Assembly (NCBI GenBank): GCA_020283715.1
Contig: JAIQCW010000202.1
Location: 1-34,717 of the forward strand
Reading direction: 5' to 3'
From: Cytauxzoon felis
Taxonomy: Eukaryota > Apicomplexa > Aconoidasida > Piroplasmida > Theileriidae
DNA length: 34,717 nt
The translations under genes and the position numbers were made by a program. This document shows positions 1 to 9,814 of the stretch, one piece after another; within the stretch, counting starts at the first letter, position 1, and every line of letters starts with the position of its first letter. The notes under the pieces are model-generated. The model was not told the origin of the DNA. It saw only the letters and a list, made by a program, of their open reading frames with translations, and made no database searches.

Positions 1-213
1 CCCCCTCCGCTTCCCTGAGATCGCTTCCAGGTATTTCACTTCCACTTGAGGTTACATCCAACACATCCTTAGCACCATCTTCCATCATTCCCATAATGGA
101 TGATCCATCACTACCTTCACCACGATCTCCGGGAGTGGCTTTACTCTTTAGAGATAGGTAATTAGAAGAGGCACCACATCAAGTTCAAGACGGTGTATGT
201 AACCTCAGGTGGA
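1..213 (-). repeat. R1: modular palindromic repeat, cut by window edge
   Basis: The core reads GCCACGATCTCCGGGAGTGG-like at about 122-140, followed by the right end GTAACCTCAGGTGGA at about 199-213. The left end lies outside the window. It carries a roughly 65-bp internal module (about 52-120) that is also present in R12 and R15. It lies downstream of the Deg protease gene. Orientation is given by the core. Confidence 0.85.
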
Positions 214-291
214 ACAGTAAATGGAAAAGAGAGTTGATTGTGTATTAGGTAGACAGCACATTAGTATTAAATTCTTTGGTTGTTGAGTATG

Positions 292-2531
292 TTAGATATG
301 TTGTGATTTATGATACGGTATAGCATGTTGTTTGAGTATATGTTCTTCTAGAGTTGGTACATGTTTCGTATTTAGAACAATTGAAATTTCATTTTCAAAC
401 TTAAATGTTACAAATGGGTTTTTTTCATCAATCTTGCCCAACAATTCTTCGAGATGTTGTAGATTGATTATGTTGGTGTTATTGATAGATAATAGTCTGA
501 CATTTTTGAAATCATATCCGATGGTTAGGTCTGATGCTAGTATTTGACTTAATATAATAACTTCTTCATTTTTAACATTTGCATACAAGTCATTTAGTGG
601 TTTTAATAGTGAATATGGAGCTCTTTCATAGAAATTTTTACCGAATTCGTCCTGAATAATAATTATTTCTACATGTAATTAGAGATACCTTTAAATATTC
701 CATTGTCAATGGTATAAATACTAAACCACCATATATATAATAACGAGGCATTATATCCCACTGATGCTCCGGTACAAGATAATTCGGCTTCCTCAATTGT
801 ATCTATATATAATTGTAGGGTGCTATGATGAAGATATATCATATGAACTGTTTCTCTATAACTTCGCAACCATTGAGGTTATATCACAATACTTCCGCCA
901 TGTCTTTCACTCGGCGTGGTGGCTTCTTCCAATTACCTATCTCTAAAGGGTAGAGCCACTCCCATAGATCGTGGCCAAAGTATAGTCATTGGACCTCAAG
1001 TGGAACCCGTAGCTGATCTACGGGAATCCGAGGGGGGAGATAAATAGAGATAGCTGTCTGCAAGACAACCTCAGGTGGAAGTGGTAAGGGTGGAGATACA
1101 GACATAGCATATGGTGAAATTATCTTCAACTTACGGATAAATTTTGTACATGTCCATTGCGTAATACTATAAAGTCACAGTAATCGCCTGGGAATTTGCC
1201 AGTTAGGGCATATGCCAAATGTACACGTTCAATATCCCTATGGGAGTAAAGTGATGATACATATATATACCAATACTCACCTAAAATGAACTGTACCATC
1301 ATCAGCAACGTCATAGTTATTTATCCCCATAATGACATCATTATTTTTAAAACCACCATCACCATTTAAAATTTTATCACACTGACATACTAATATACCA
1401 CTAGGTGTTATTCCTAATATTATCACATTAAATATATAATGAAATCACATACCATCCGGTAGATTTATGGGGTCAATCGATGTCAAACCAAAATATGATT
1501 TTATTGATGGATTCAATAATAACTGATATGTAATACCAAGAGTAACAAACCCCATATATTTATTATGTAATTTAAATTGTTTTAAAAACTGATCAATTAT
1601 ACAAGTTGGTATTATATATCCGATATTCTGGGCTTCATCATAGGCCTGAAATGCAACACCAATCACCTTTCCATCCTTTATAGCCGGACCACCAGAATTC
1701 CCAGCATTTATTGCTGCATCAATTTGTACACACAATAATCTATGGGGTATAAAATAGGGATAATTACTATCAAATTTGTATTTACCTGAAATTAGAATGA
1801 GCATATGTTGTAACATCTACCCTGCTAACAACACCAGAAGTTATGCACAAATTATCACCACCAGTTGGATAGCCGATAACAGTTATAGAATCGTGTAAAT
1901 TAGGTACATTACCCAACTCTAATGGTATTATACCGTTCCAAAACTCATCATCTTCAACTGTTAGTATAGCTAAATCACATTCATGTCCAATATTTAATAC
2001 TTTGGCGGGATATTTAACAATAGACCTGTAAATATCATGGGGTAAAATCATCATAAACTTACCCATGTTTCCTTATTAGACATCTATTCTGCCAAGATAC
2101 ACAATGAGCATTTGTAATAATTAGCCTATCATTAATAACGAATCCAGACCTGTAAACATTAAGGCTTTATGGTAAAATACAAAAGCATACCCAATGCTCT
2201 TTAGTTGTTTCCTCATCTGCCATGGCTGTGAATAATTAGGATCAGTAGAATCACAATACAATTTAACTATACTAGAGAATATATCCTTAAATGGTTTGTA
2301 TGGAGTTATTTTTACATCTCTTGTATCATCAAATCCATATACAGCACCAATTTGAGTTGAAAAACATCTTTGAGGCACAAAATTATACAATACTACATTA
2401 TTTAAACTGAATTTATATGGACACCTTCTAGGATTCCTTGCGATTTTAAGACACCTTAATGATTTACAATAAAAATTTGAAATATTAACACTTGATAAAA
2501 TTTTATTCGATATATTATTATTTAGAAACAT
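292..2531 (-). CDS. DegP: Deg/HtrA-type serine protease (plant Deg9/Deg2-like, apicomplexan DegP)
   Basis: ATP-independent trypsin-like protease for quality control. Eight exons rebuilt on the minus strand: 2531-2191, 2149-2063, 2025-1786, 1739-1453, 1413-1281, 1237-1135, 802-689, 651-292; 555 codons, all phases agree. The catalytic triad is intact and spread over exons: His in TNAHC, Asp in ECDLAIL, Ser in GNSGGPA. A PDZ domain follows (PSGILVCQ, DVIMGIN, DDGTVHFR), then a second C-terminal PDZ-like part (ILASDLTIGYD ... LNTKHVP) typical of the Deg9/Deg2 branch. The start was set at the first in-frame ATG, since a stop lies just upstream. The N-terminus is Asn/Lys/Ser-rich with few acidic residues, so organelle targeting is possible. 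Introns are 37-46 nt except the sixth (803-1134, 332 nt), which holds repeat R2. Identity is confident; targeting is inference. Confidence 0.9.
905..1080 (+). repeat. R2: modular palindromic repeat in Deg protease intron 6
   Basis: The core is at about 945-975 (GAGCCACTCCCATAGATCGTGG). It is followed by the GGACCTCAAGTGG and GTAGCTGATCTACGGGAA modules and the right end CAACCTCAGGTGGA. The left end is degenerate. It is antisense to the host gene and lies wholly within intron 803-1134. Confidence 0.85.
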
Positions 2532-2725
2532 ATTTACTACATTTAATATGGAAAATGTATTGGTCAATGGACCTTAGGAACCATTTAACTCCCCATCCAA
2601 AGGGCTGAATGATTCCGATGTACTCATGTATTTAACAAAGATTTCTGGAATAATGACAAAGAATACAAATTTAATAATTAACAATGCACGTTAAGTGATT
2701 GTAAACCACATCTTCTGCTTAATGA

Positions 2726-3376
2726 TTATAAACTACCAGCTTCCCTTAAACGGCGTTCCAGCGTACCATCTTCCTTAGATTTCACCTAAAATTCACATGA
2801 ATTTCATTATACTAGGAAATCTTACAGTAAATGACGCATCACCGAAGAAACTACCGCCTATAAACACTCGTGGTACAGTTCTCGCGCCTGTAATAAATAT
2901 TTAGATAACTTCAACATATCACCAAGTTTACCTGTCAATTCACATAGAAAGTCCTGTATCTTATCCATGTTTTTATTATTCTCTATCTGTTCTACATGCT
3001 GAACGGGCAAAATTATGGTATTTATAGATTTAGACAAACCATATCTTTGGGATTAAGTGATTTAAGCGTATCGACAGCCTTTACACAAAAAGGGCAATAA
3101 CTGATTATCATTTATATATTGAATTTATGGTAAATAAACAAACCTTTTAGAGAACACAACGACTTTATGTCCTGAAACTAAATTTTTGACCCATGCATTG
3201 ACATCTGAATCTGACATTTTCAAAATGAATTGACAGTAATCAGTATGAGAGTTATTATTGTATCTGGAATACAAATTGTTGAGGAGTTGAGTGGTATTAG
3301 TCTTAAAAGTGAGAATAAACGGCAAAAGAATGACGTGTATTAATAAAAAGTATTGTATATTTGCGTAAATTAACAT
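2726..3376 (-). CDS. Dithiol glutaredoxin (CPFC active site) with N-terminal leader
   Basis: Thiol-disulfide oxidoreductase that uses glutathione. Five exons: 3376-3144, 3100-3040, 2998-2932, 2887-2826, 2785-2726; 161 codons, all phases consistent. Residues around VVVFSKSYCPFC give the thioredoxin-fold strand and the redox motif. The cis-Pro loop is TGARTVPRVFIGG and binds glutathione; the C-terminus ends LREAGSL. Introns are 40-44 nt. About 52 residues precede the catalytic domain and begin with a hydrophobic stretch (MLIYANIQYFLLIHVILL), which looks like a signal or signal-anchor. A second Met (MSDSDVNAW) could start a cytosolic form. The domain itself is confident. Which Met is used, and so the compartment, is unresolved. 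Confidence 0.9.
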
Positions 3377-3981
3377 TCACGTAGCTGATATATAAATTAT
3401 TAGGAGGAAGGATTCTGTTATAATACGATGGCTTTGGATAACGGTACATGTAATAATAGTAAGTAGTATATTTATAGATGGGGGAATTCATAGACAATAA
3501 AATATTCAGTATATATTAAATGAGTATAAATTCAATAGATTTTTTTTTGTTTATTTAATAATTTAATTTTCCTTTAGTAAAATTTTCAAAAAATAATAAA
3601 TTTGTTAAGTAGATTAGGTACACATTGATATAAATGGGTATTAAATTCTTAAAATATAATGTTAATTATAATTATATTAATGATTTAAATTTATTAAATA
3701 TTAATTATTATGTTTTTTATTATAAAAAAATAAGTTATTAATTGTATATTTAAAATTTTTATTAAAATGTGTGGAAGGCATGTGTATATTATCCATAGCT
3801 AAATGTACTTTTAAAGATATATAACTTCTCTATAGAATCTTCATAAATTGTTAAGTTATATAAAGAATTTTATGTTTTAAGTAAAAATGTGAGAAAATTT
3901 TTTTATTGGGTTTTTTTAATTACAAATTATTAAAGGGATGACTATTGTCCTCTTAAATGTATACTAATTCTATATATCAGT
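3377..3981. other. Divergent AT-rich intergenic spacer, likely bidirectional promoter
   Basis: This 605-bp stretch separates the starts of the glutaredoxin (-) and the GLTSCR1-like gene (+). It is very AT-rich with T-runs (3541-3548) and has no ORF or RNA gene that I can support. Promoter function is inferred only from the divergent arrangement. No element motif was recognised. Confidence 0.4.
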
Positions 3982-5662
3982 ATGGATAATAATAAATTAA
4001 TTAATGCTGATGGTATATATTACCCATCACATGATATTAATGAATGGGATAATAATAATAATAATCTACCATCTAATTTTATACAAAATGGTGTTAATAA
4101 CCCCATTGATATGAATATGGTGCAAAATAATAATGTAAATATACATCAGGTAAATGTGGGGTATCCAGTAGTATCAATGTATAATAGAAATCAATATAGA
4201 ACAGATGATATAATAATGAATAATAATAATGGTTATGTATTTAATAATTATGGTGTTGGTATGAATTATCATTTAGCACAATCATGGAATAATTATCTCA
4301 ATGATAGAATCTATAATAATGTTTCCAAATCATCTGATGATTATAATAAACAATATGATGAATCAAATATACCTGTACGACCCATCAGAGTCGATCGAGA
4401 TTACATAACAAATAACCCCATATTTAAAACTAATTTATCATTCAAAGAAGCAGCATCAGCAATGCTTTCTATGGATTTCCCTACATCTAAACAACGTAAA
4501 AAAAGTAAATCAAGTAATAAATCAATCATTAAAACTATTCATGATGATATCACTGATACTACCATTAAAATTAATGATAATGATAGTAATGTGGGGACTA
4601 ATATCCATAAAAGCGATTTTATCGACGAAAAAAATCGGATACCAATCAAAAATGAAGATAAACAACATAATAATATCAACACTCATATAAATAATGTCGA
4701 TCTACAACCTTCACCACAACAACCACCACCACAACCACAACAACACCAACATAAACTAAACGTAGTCGAAGAAATCAATCTAGAAAAAAATATGATACCA
4801 ATCATCAAACGTAATCTACTGTCATCCGCATCCATCATGATGGAAACGTTCCAACACACACTCGCCAATAAAAAAAGAAGGTTTGCTAAACATACAAACA
4901 CAACTTAAGTTCATCCGCCCGAGGTCCAATCATCTTACCTCTAGTACACCTCTCTTCATCCTGCCGTCAGCTTCCTTATTTAGTTATCCCTCCGCTTCCC
5001 TGAGATCAGCTACGGGTTCTCCACTTGAGGTTGCATCCCTACCTTCATCTTCGCCACGATCTCCGGGAGTGGCTTTACTCTTTAGAGATATGTAAATAGA
5101 GGAGGCACCACGCCTAGTGGAAAGACCTCAGGTGGAGAGCTGACGGCAGGATGAAGGAAAGGTGGTTGTAACCTCAGGTGGAGTTATCACTTCGAATGTT
5201 TGTATTATATATAAATTATTTATAGGATACGTAATTGTTTGGTTGAGGATTGTAGGCAGGTGATTGGTGAGCAGCCGAAGATGGACATACAGTATAGGAG
5301 TATAGATGTGAATGGTGATAAGTATTATTATTTGAATGAGGTGATATCGACATTATTGCCGTATCATTTATTTTATTATGAGGATTTTATGAAGGATCAT
5401 GTACCATATGTTGGTAATGATAATGAGAATTTGAGTATGGAGATTACTGAATTGACTAATGAGATTGATGATTTATTTAATAATATATTAACATCAGAAG
5501 AGATACAAAGGGTAAATTGATTTTTAAATATTAAATAATTAATAATTCTTATAGTCTTATAAATGTATAAAGAATGGTCTCGATGTTACAAATGAATTAA
5601 TTTTAAATTCACGTATTAATGATGATGTTGATTTACAATCATTACCAATGAATAATCTTTAA
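3982..5662 (+). CDS. Asn-rich protein with GLTSCR1-like C-terminal domain (tentative)
   Basis: Three exons: 3982-4880, 5226-5511, 5555-5662; 431 codons with consistent phases. The AG at the end of exon 1 joins G of exon 2 to restore an Arg codon. The first 300 residues are low-complexity: Asn runs, a basic stretch (SKQRKKSKSSNKS), then a Gln/Pro/His run near residues 245-257 and a basic KKRR. Exon 2 encodes a conserved-looking segment (EDCRQVIGEQPKMDIQYRS ... LNEVISTLLPYHLF) whose spacing and LLPYH motif resemble the GLTSCR1/BICRA conserved region of SWI/SNF complexes. That assignment is from memory and tentative. A nuclear role is suggested by the basic stretches. The first intron (4881-5225) carries repeat R3; the second is 43 nt. 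The start is the first ATG of a long open frame. A further upstream exon cannot be excluded. Confidence 0.7.
4914..5182 (-). repeat. R3: modular palindromic repeat in GLTSCR1-like gene intron 1
   Basis: Left end CCGCCCGAGGTCC, right end GTTGTAACCTCAGGTGGA. The CTGCCGTCAGCT module near 4963 is mirrored by AGCTGACGGCAG near 5138-5150. The core is on the minus strand at about 5051-5085. It is antisense to the host gene and within intron 4881-5225. Confidence 0.9.
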
Positions 5663-5694
5663 TTTAAATTTTATTACCAAATAATATATATAAC

Positions 5695-5920
5695 CCACTC
5701 GAAGTCCACTCCACTCGAGGTTCAATCCTACTCTTAGTCCTGCCGTCGGCTTTTCTATTTACCTCCCCCTTCGCTTCCCTGAGATCAGCTTCGGGTTCCA
5801 CTTGAGGTCCAATCCACTACACTTCAGCCACGATCTCCGGGAGAGGCTCTACTCTTTAGAGATATGTAGTTAGAAGAGCTCTCTGCAGGAAAACGCTAGG
5901 TTGTTGTAACCTCAGTTGGA
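5695..5920 (-). repeat. R4: modular palindromic repeat, intergenic
   Basis: Left end CCACTCGAAGTCC with a second end-like motif CCACTCGAGGTTC just inside; right end TTGTAACCTCAGTTGGA. The core is on the minus strand (CCACGATCTCCGGGAGAGG). It fills the space between the GLTSCR1-like gene and the small membrane protein gene at 5975, about 55 bp before that start. Confidence 0.85.
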
Positions 5921-5974
5921 GGATAACACTTTGGTATCCACACATTTATATTTTCTATTAGGTAGTTAGTTCAA

Positions 5975-6328
5975 ATGTATAGTAGAATCACGTGTAGATC
6001 ATTATTGTTGCTTGGGAGAAATTTTAATAGTAGGAGAAATGTAAAAATAGTGGATAGTATAACAGATGAATATATGAAGGATGATGGGAACCTGGATAGG
6101 CGTAGTAAAATGATCAAATATGTATATTATGATCCAACATTATTACAGAAGATATCAATGTGAGTTTTAAATGTTATATAATGATCTTTTAAAATAAATT
6201 ATAGATTAAAGGCTAAATTTTTTGCTACTGGTTGGTTATATTTATTGGCGTCTATAATTACATTTTTTTCCGTCAAGATTGTATATATACTTAATAGATA
6301 TTATAATAAAGATAAATATTGTATTTAA
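5975..6328 (+). CDS. Small single-pass membrane protein with mitochondrial-type leader
   Basis: Two exons, 5975-6159 and 6205-6328, with a 45-nt intron; 102 residues. The first 25 residues (MYSRITCRSLLLLGRNF, NSRR) are rich in Arg/Ser/Leu and free of acid residues, the composition of a mitochondrial presequence. Exon 2 encodes one hydrophobic helix (GWLYLLASIITFFSVKIVYI) followed by a short basic, Tyr-rich tail. I do not recognise the family. The size and leader suggest a small inner-membrane subunit. It lies 186 bp upstream of a second gene of the same design at 6514 on the same strand. Its own upstream flank is repeat R4. Confidence 0.7.
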
Positions 6329-6513
6329 TTTCTACATATATGTGGATTTATTTAACACATCTTAGTTCCAGCATCTTATAGCCTCTACAACATACTCATC
6401 ACTCTGCTATATTGCCTGATTGATTTTATATTCGGTGGTATATAATAATCTATCAAATGTCAATTACGAATATATATAATTTTAAATTTTCATATTGACA
6501 GATAAATTATAAA

Positions 6514-6993
6514 ATGTTCAATACAATACCATATAGGCTATTTCATACGCCTTTAAATGATAAAGTGTATCATCAAGGCCTATATAGTCTACTTATAAAT
6601 AATAGATGTATATCTAATTTAACTAGAAATTTAGCTGATTTTAATCGTAAATTACCAAAAAGGATAACATCCAAACATAATCAAAAAACTTTGGGTAGTT
6701 ATCCTGTACCACCTGAACAAGAAATGCTCTGGAAAAATAGAAGGACAATACCTGGTGGATATTATCAACAATCTATATCACCATTTCAATTAAAATTTTG
6801 CTATCCTTTAATACATCAAGCACCAGCTAGGTAAGATTAAATATCTCTCAATACCTATTTTAACTCTAGAATTTGGGCTAAACTGTCTCAGACATTCTGG
6901 TGGATTATATGGCCTACATTCATGGCTATTATCATTTTCAACACCCTCGAATACCTCTACGTCGCAGCTAAACGAAGACGCAATTTTGATTAA
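6514..6993 (+). CDS. Small single-pass membrane protein, probably mitochondrial
   Basis: Two exons, 6514-6830 and 6870-6993, with a 39-nt intron; 146 residues. The N-terminal 40 residues hold several Arg/Asn/Leu and very few acidic residues, compatible with a mitochondrial leader. The middle has YPVPPEQEMLWKNRRTIPGG, a Pro- and aromatic-rich stretch. Exon 2 encodes a C-terminal transmembrane helix (FWWIIWPTFMAIIIFNTLEY) and a basic end (AAKRRRNFD). I do not recognise it. Apicomplexan respiratory or ATP synthase complexes contain many lineage-specific small subunits of this shape, so that is one reasonable hypothesis. The splice phase (AG joined to A) is consistent. Confidence 0.72.
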
Positions 6994-7136
6994 TGAAATT
7001 TATTAAATTAATTTAAATAAAAATATTATCATCATATACAAATAATTATACACTCCAGCCAATAACAACTAAGAAATTTCCTCGCATGTATTTTCCATTG
7101 TCTTGTAATACCTTCCATTTCCTGCACATAACTCTA

Positions 7137-7329
7137 CACCTGTGGTCGTCCTGCAGACAGCTTCTCTATTTACTTCCCCTTCCAGCTCCCTGAGATCAGC
7201 TACGGGTTTTCTACCTGAGGTTAAACATTATAATTGCCACGATCTCTGGGTGTGGCTTTACTCTATAGAGATGGGTAATTGGATAGCTGACGGCAGGATG
7301 AAGAGTGGTGGATTGGACCTCAGGTGGAA
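7137..7329 (-). repeat. R5: modular palindromic repeat, 3' of alpha-tubulin
   Basis: Left end CACCTGTGGTCGTCCTGCAG; right end TTGGACCTCAGGTGGA. The core is on the minus strand (CCACGATCTCTGGGTGTGGC). It carries a near-complete CTATTTACTTCC ... GCTGACGGCAGGATG arrangement. It ends about 106 bp from the tubulin stop codon. Confidence 0.85.
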
Positions 7330-7435
7330 ATGGAAGATGTTAGATGGAATATTTTAGTAGTAGAGGGTTCACTGTATATTTTGGTGGACTTCAGATTGTT
7401 TGATGTGGATGGTGTGGTAATGTTTAATTATTATT

Positions 7436-9123
7436 TTACATTCCAGCTTCTTCGTAATCTTTTTCGAGTGCGGCAACATCTTCTCTGGCTTCTTGGAATT
7501 CGGATTCTTCCATACCTTCGCTGATGTACCAATGTACAAATGCTCTTTTGGCGTACATTAAATCGAATTTTTTATCAATTCTGTTAAAGACTTCAGCTAT
7601 AGATGTCGAGTTGCTGATCATACATACAGCACGTGCTGTTTTAGCATGTTCATCACCAGGTACACAGCAAGGTGGTTGATAATTAATACCGAATTTGAAT
7701 CCGGTAGGTGACCAATCAACAAAGCGTACAGTCTTTTTATTCTTTATATTATTAATAGCAGAATTAACATCTTTAGGTACAACATCACCTCTGTACATCA
7801 AACAACATGCCATATAAGCACCAGTTCTTGGATCACATTGTGCCATCATAGATTTGTTATCAAATGCTGAATTTGTAATCTCAGATACAGTCATCTGCTC
7901 ATGCTTAGATTTTCTATTACTAATAATAGGTGCATATGATGATAACATAAAATGAATACGTGGATATGGTACCAAATTCGTCTGGAACTCATTCATATCA
8001 ACATTCAATGCACCATCAAATCTCAACGATGTAGTCAATGATGATATCACCTATAAAATTTATTATTAAATCAACCAAATATAAGGGATTGTTAAATCTC
8101 TTCTGGTGATACCAATGTCACTTCCCACTAGGAATTCCGCCCGAGGTTACAATCCTCACTACCTTCAAAATCGCCACGATCTCTGGGAGTGGCTCTACCC
8201 TTTAGGGATAGGTAATTGGAGGAGCCTCCACGGCGAGTGGCAACAGTGGTTGTAAACTCGGGTTGGGAGCTGTCTGCAGGATGAAGAGAGGTGGATTGGA
8301 TCTCAGGTGGATTTATAGTGTATTGTACATACTTGTGCAATGATTTTATTGAGGTTGCTGTAAGTTGGGCGTCCGATGTCAAGATTATTTTTACAGATGC
8401 TATAGATGGCTTCATTATCAAGTACAACTGCTACATCTGTATTTTCGAGTAGTGAGTGAGTAGTTAGTACGGAATTGTAAGGTTCGACAACAGCGGTTGA
8501 GACTTGTGGTGATGGCCATATACAGAAACTTAATTTAGTTTTTCTATCAAATTCAGCTCCAATATTTTCTAATAATAGACTTCCGAGACCACTACCGGTA
8601 CCACCACCGATGGCAGAGAAAAAAAGGAATCCTTGTACACTATCACAACCATCACTGAGCTTGCGCACTCTATCCATAACATGTTGATAGATATCTCTAC
8701 CAACAGTATAATGTCCACGTGCAAAATTATTTGCTGCATCTTCTTGTCCCGATATTAATTGTTCAGGATGAAATAAATTTTTATATTTTCCTCTTTTAAC
8801 TTCATCTACAACAGTAGGTTCTAAATCAATGAATACAGATCTTGGTACCTAAAATTGATTAATAATAGATGGATAAAGACATTATAATAACTTACATGTT
8901 TACCAGCACTAGTCTCAGCAAAAAATGTATGGAATGCTGAGTTATCTTCCATACCCCTTTTCAAGTTACCATCAACGGTACCATCAGGGCTAATACCATG
9001 TTCAACACAGAACAATTCCCTATATAATATATATATATTACTAGTAATTGATATTACATACCATACAGCATTACCAACTTGTATACCGGCTTGACCGACA
9101 TGTACAGCAATGACTTCTCTCAT
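7436..9123 (-). CDS. TUBA: Alpha-tubulin, lacking the usual acidic C-terminal tail
   Basis: Microtubule subunit. Four exons: 9123-9062, 9019-8896, 8848-8333, 8050-7436; 438 residues with consistent phases. It starts [19 protein letters not shown]. The tubulin signature [14 protein letters not shown] is present, as is the alpha-type catalytic Glu region ([13 protein letters not shown]) that triggers beta-tubulin GTP hydrolysis. Helix H12 is complete ([15 protein letters not shown]). Translation stops right after EKDYEEAGM, where alpha-tubulins normally continue with an acidic, often Tyr-ended tail. The protein is therefore about a dozen residues short. Introns 1 and 2 are 42 and 47 nt; the third (8051-8332) carries repeat R6, and R5 lies just past the stop. 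The residues after position 30 ([17 protein letters not shown]) diverge from the usual loop. Confidence 0.95.
8137..8311 (-). repeat. R6: modular palindromic repeat in alpha-tubulin intron 3
   Basis: Left end CCGCCCGAGGTTACAATCC; right end TTGGATCTCAGGTGGA. The core is at about 8172-8200 on the minus strand. It is in the same orientation as tubulin. The PPE...SSNYLSLKG...TPRDRG frame is open across it, though in this gene it is spliced away. Confidence 0.88.
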
Positions 9124-9225
9124 TTTTAATACTCTCGAATATTATTATAATTTACATGTAAAATGCTAATTAAATCTAAATGTATATAAGATTTATATGA
9201 ATTTATTGTTTTATATCAGATTATA

Positions 9226-9645
9226 TCAACCAAATTTGATACGTATTCTATAGATATTAATATCTATACAGTCCAGCATCGCGTCTCCTTTAGATACAGT
9301 AAAGACACGCGATCTATTTATACCCATGAAAAATATCAAACCCATGTGCTCAACTGTACGCTTTTTGTATGTATTTATCGCGACGATTGCTAATTTGAAG
9401 ATGAAATCAGATAGTCTTGATATCACCTCCCATCTCCATCATCGTTAGATGCTCGAGATTTTTTTTACACCTTTTAATTTTACTATATAATTTCTCATAG
9501 TTTAAATTTGCATTCATGGTTCCAGGTCCAATTTCATCAAGCACATATATCCCATACACATGGCGACGTGGTATAGACATCCATAGATACAGCCACATGT
9601 AGAGGAGATGATTAAACCAGATGTATATATAATCATCCTTATAAT
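9226..9645 (-). CDS. 3' exons of an unrecognised gene (5' end unresolved)
   Basis: Two exons can be joined: 9645-9427 and 9389-9226, separated by a 37-nt intron (GTGATATC ... AAATTAG) that keeps the frame. They read on as (KDDYIYIWFNHLLYMWLYLW ... YVLDEIGPGTMNANLNYEKL ... LTMMEMG)(AIVAINTYKKRTVEHMGLIF ... SKGDAMLDCI ... IRIKFG), then stop. There is an aromatic, hydrophobic stretch near the exon start. The region upstream on the same strand (9829-10089) has short open stretches and splice-like sites but I could not make phases agree across repeat R7. I do not recognise the family. It lies 102 bp upstream of alpha-tubulin, same strand. Confidence 0.45.
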
Positions 9646-9667
9646 CTAGAAGGCAGTATGGTTAAGC

Positions 9668-9814
9668 CAATCCTGCTGTCAGCTTCTTTAATTACCTCTC
9701 CCTCAAGTTCCCGTATATCAGCCACGGATTTATCGCCACGATCTCTGGGAGTGGCATTACTCTTTAGAGATAGGTAATTAAAGAAGCTGACAGCAGGATT
9801 GACCTCGAGTGGAA
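9668..9814 (-). repeat. R7: short repeat copy with a 30-bp perfect inverted repeat
   Basis: The arms 9668-9697 and 9773-9802 are exact reverse complements (CAATCCTGCTGTCAGCTTCT and onward). They enclose about 75 bp with the core (GCCACGATCTCTGGGAGTGGC). Of the usual outer ends only a right one (GACCTCGAGTGGA) remains. It lies at the upstream edge of the unresolved gene at 9226-9645. Confidence 0.9.

Noticed and set aside
7360..7440. Alternative alpha-tubulin 3' splice (donor in AATGTAAAA, acceptor near ATATACAG) adding a new tail
   Set aside because: It would replace the last Met by Ile and read on into repeat R5 without an acidic or Tyr-ended tail. The splice is weakly supported, so the simple stop was kept.
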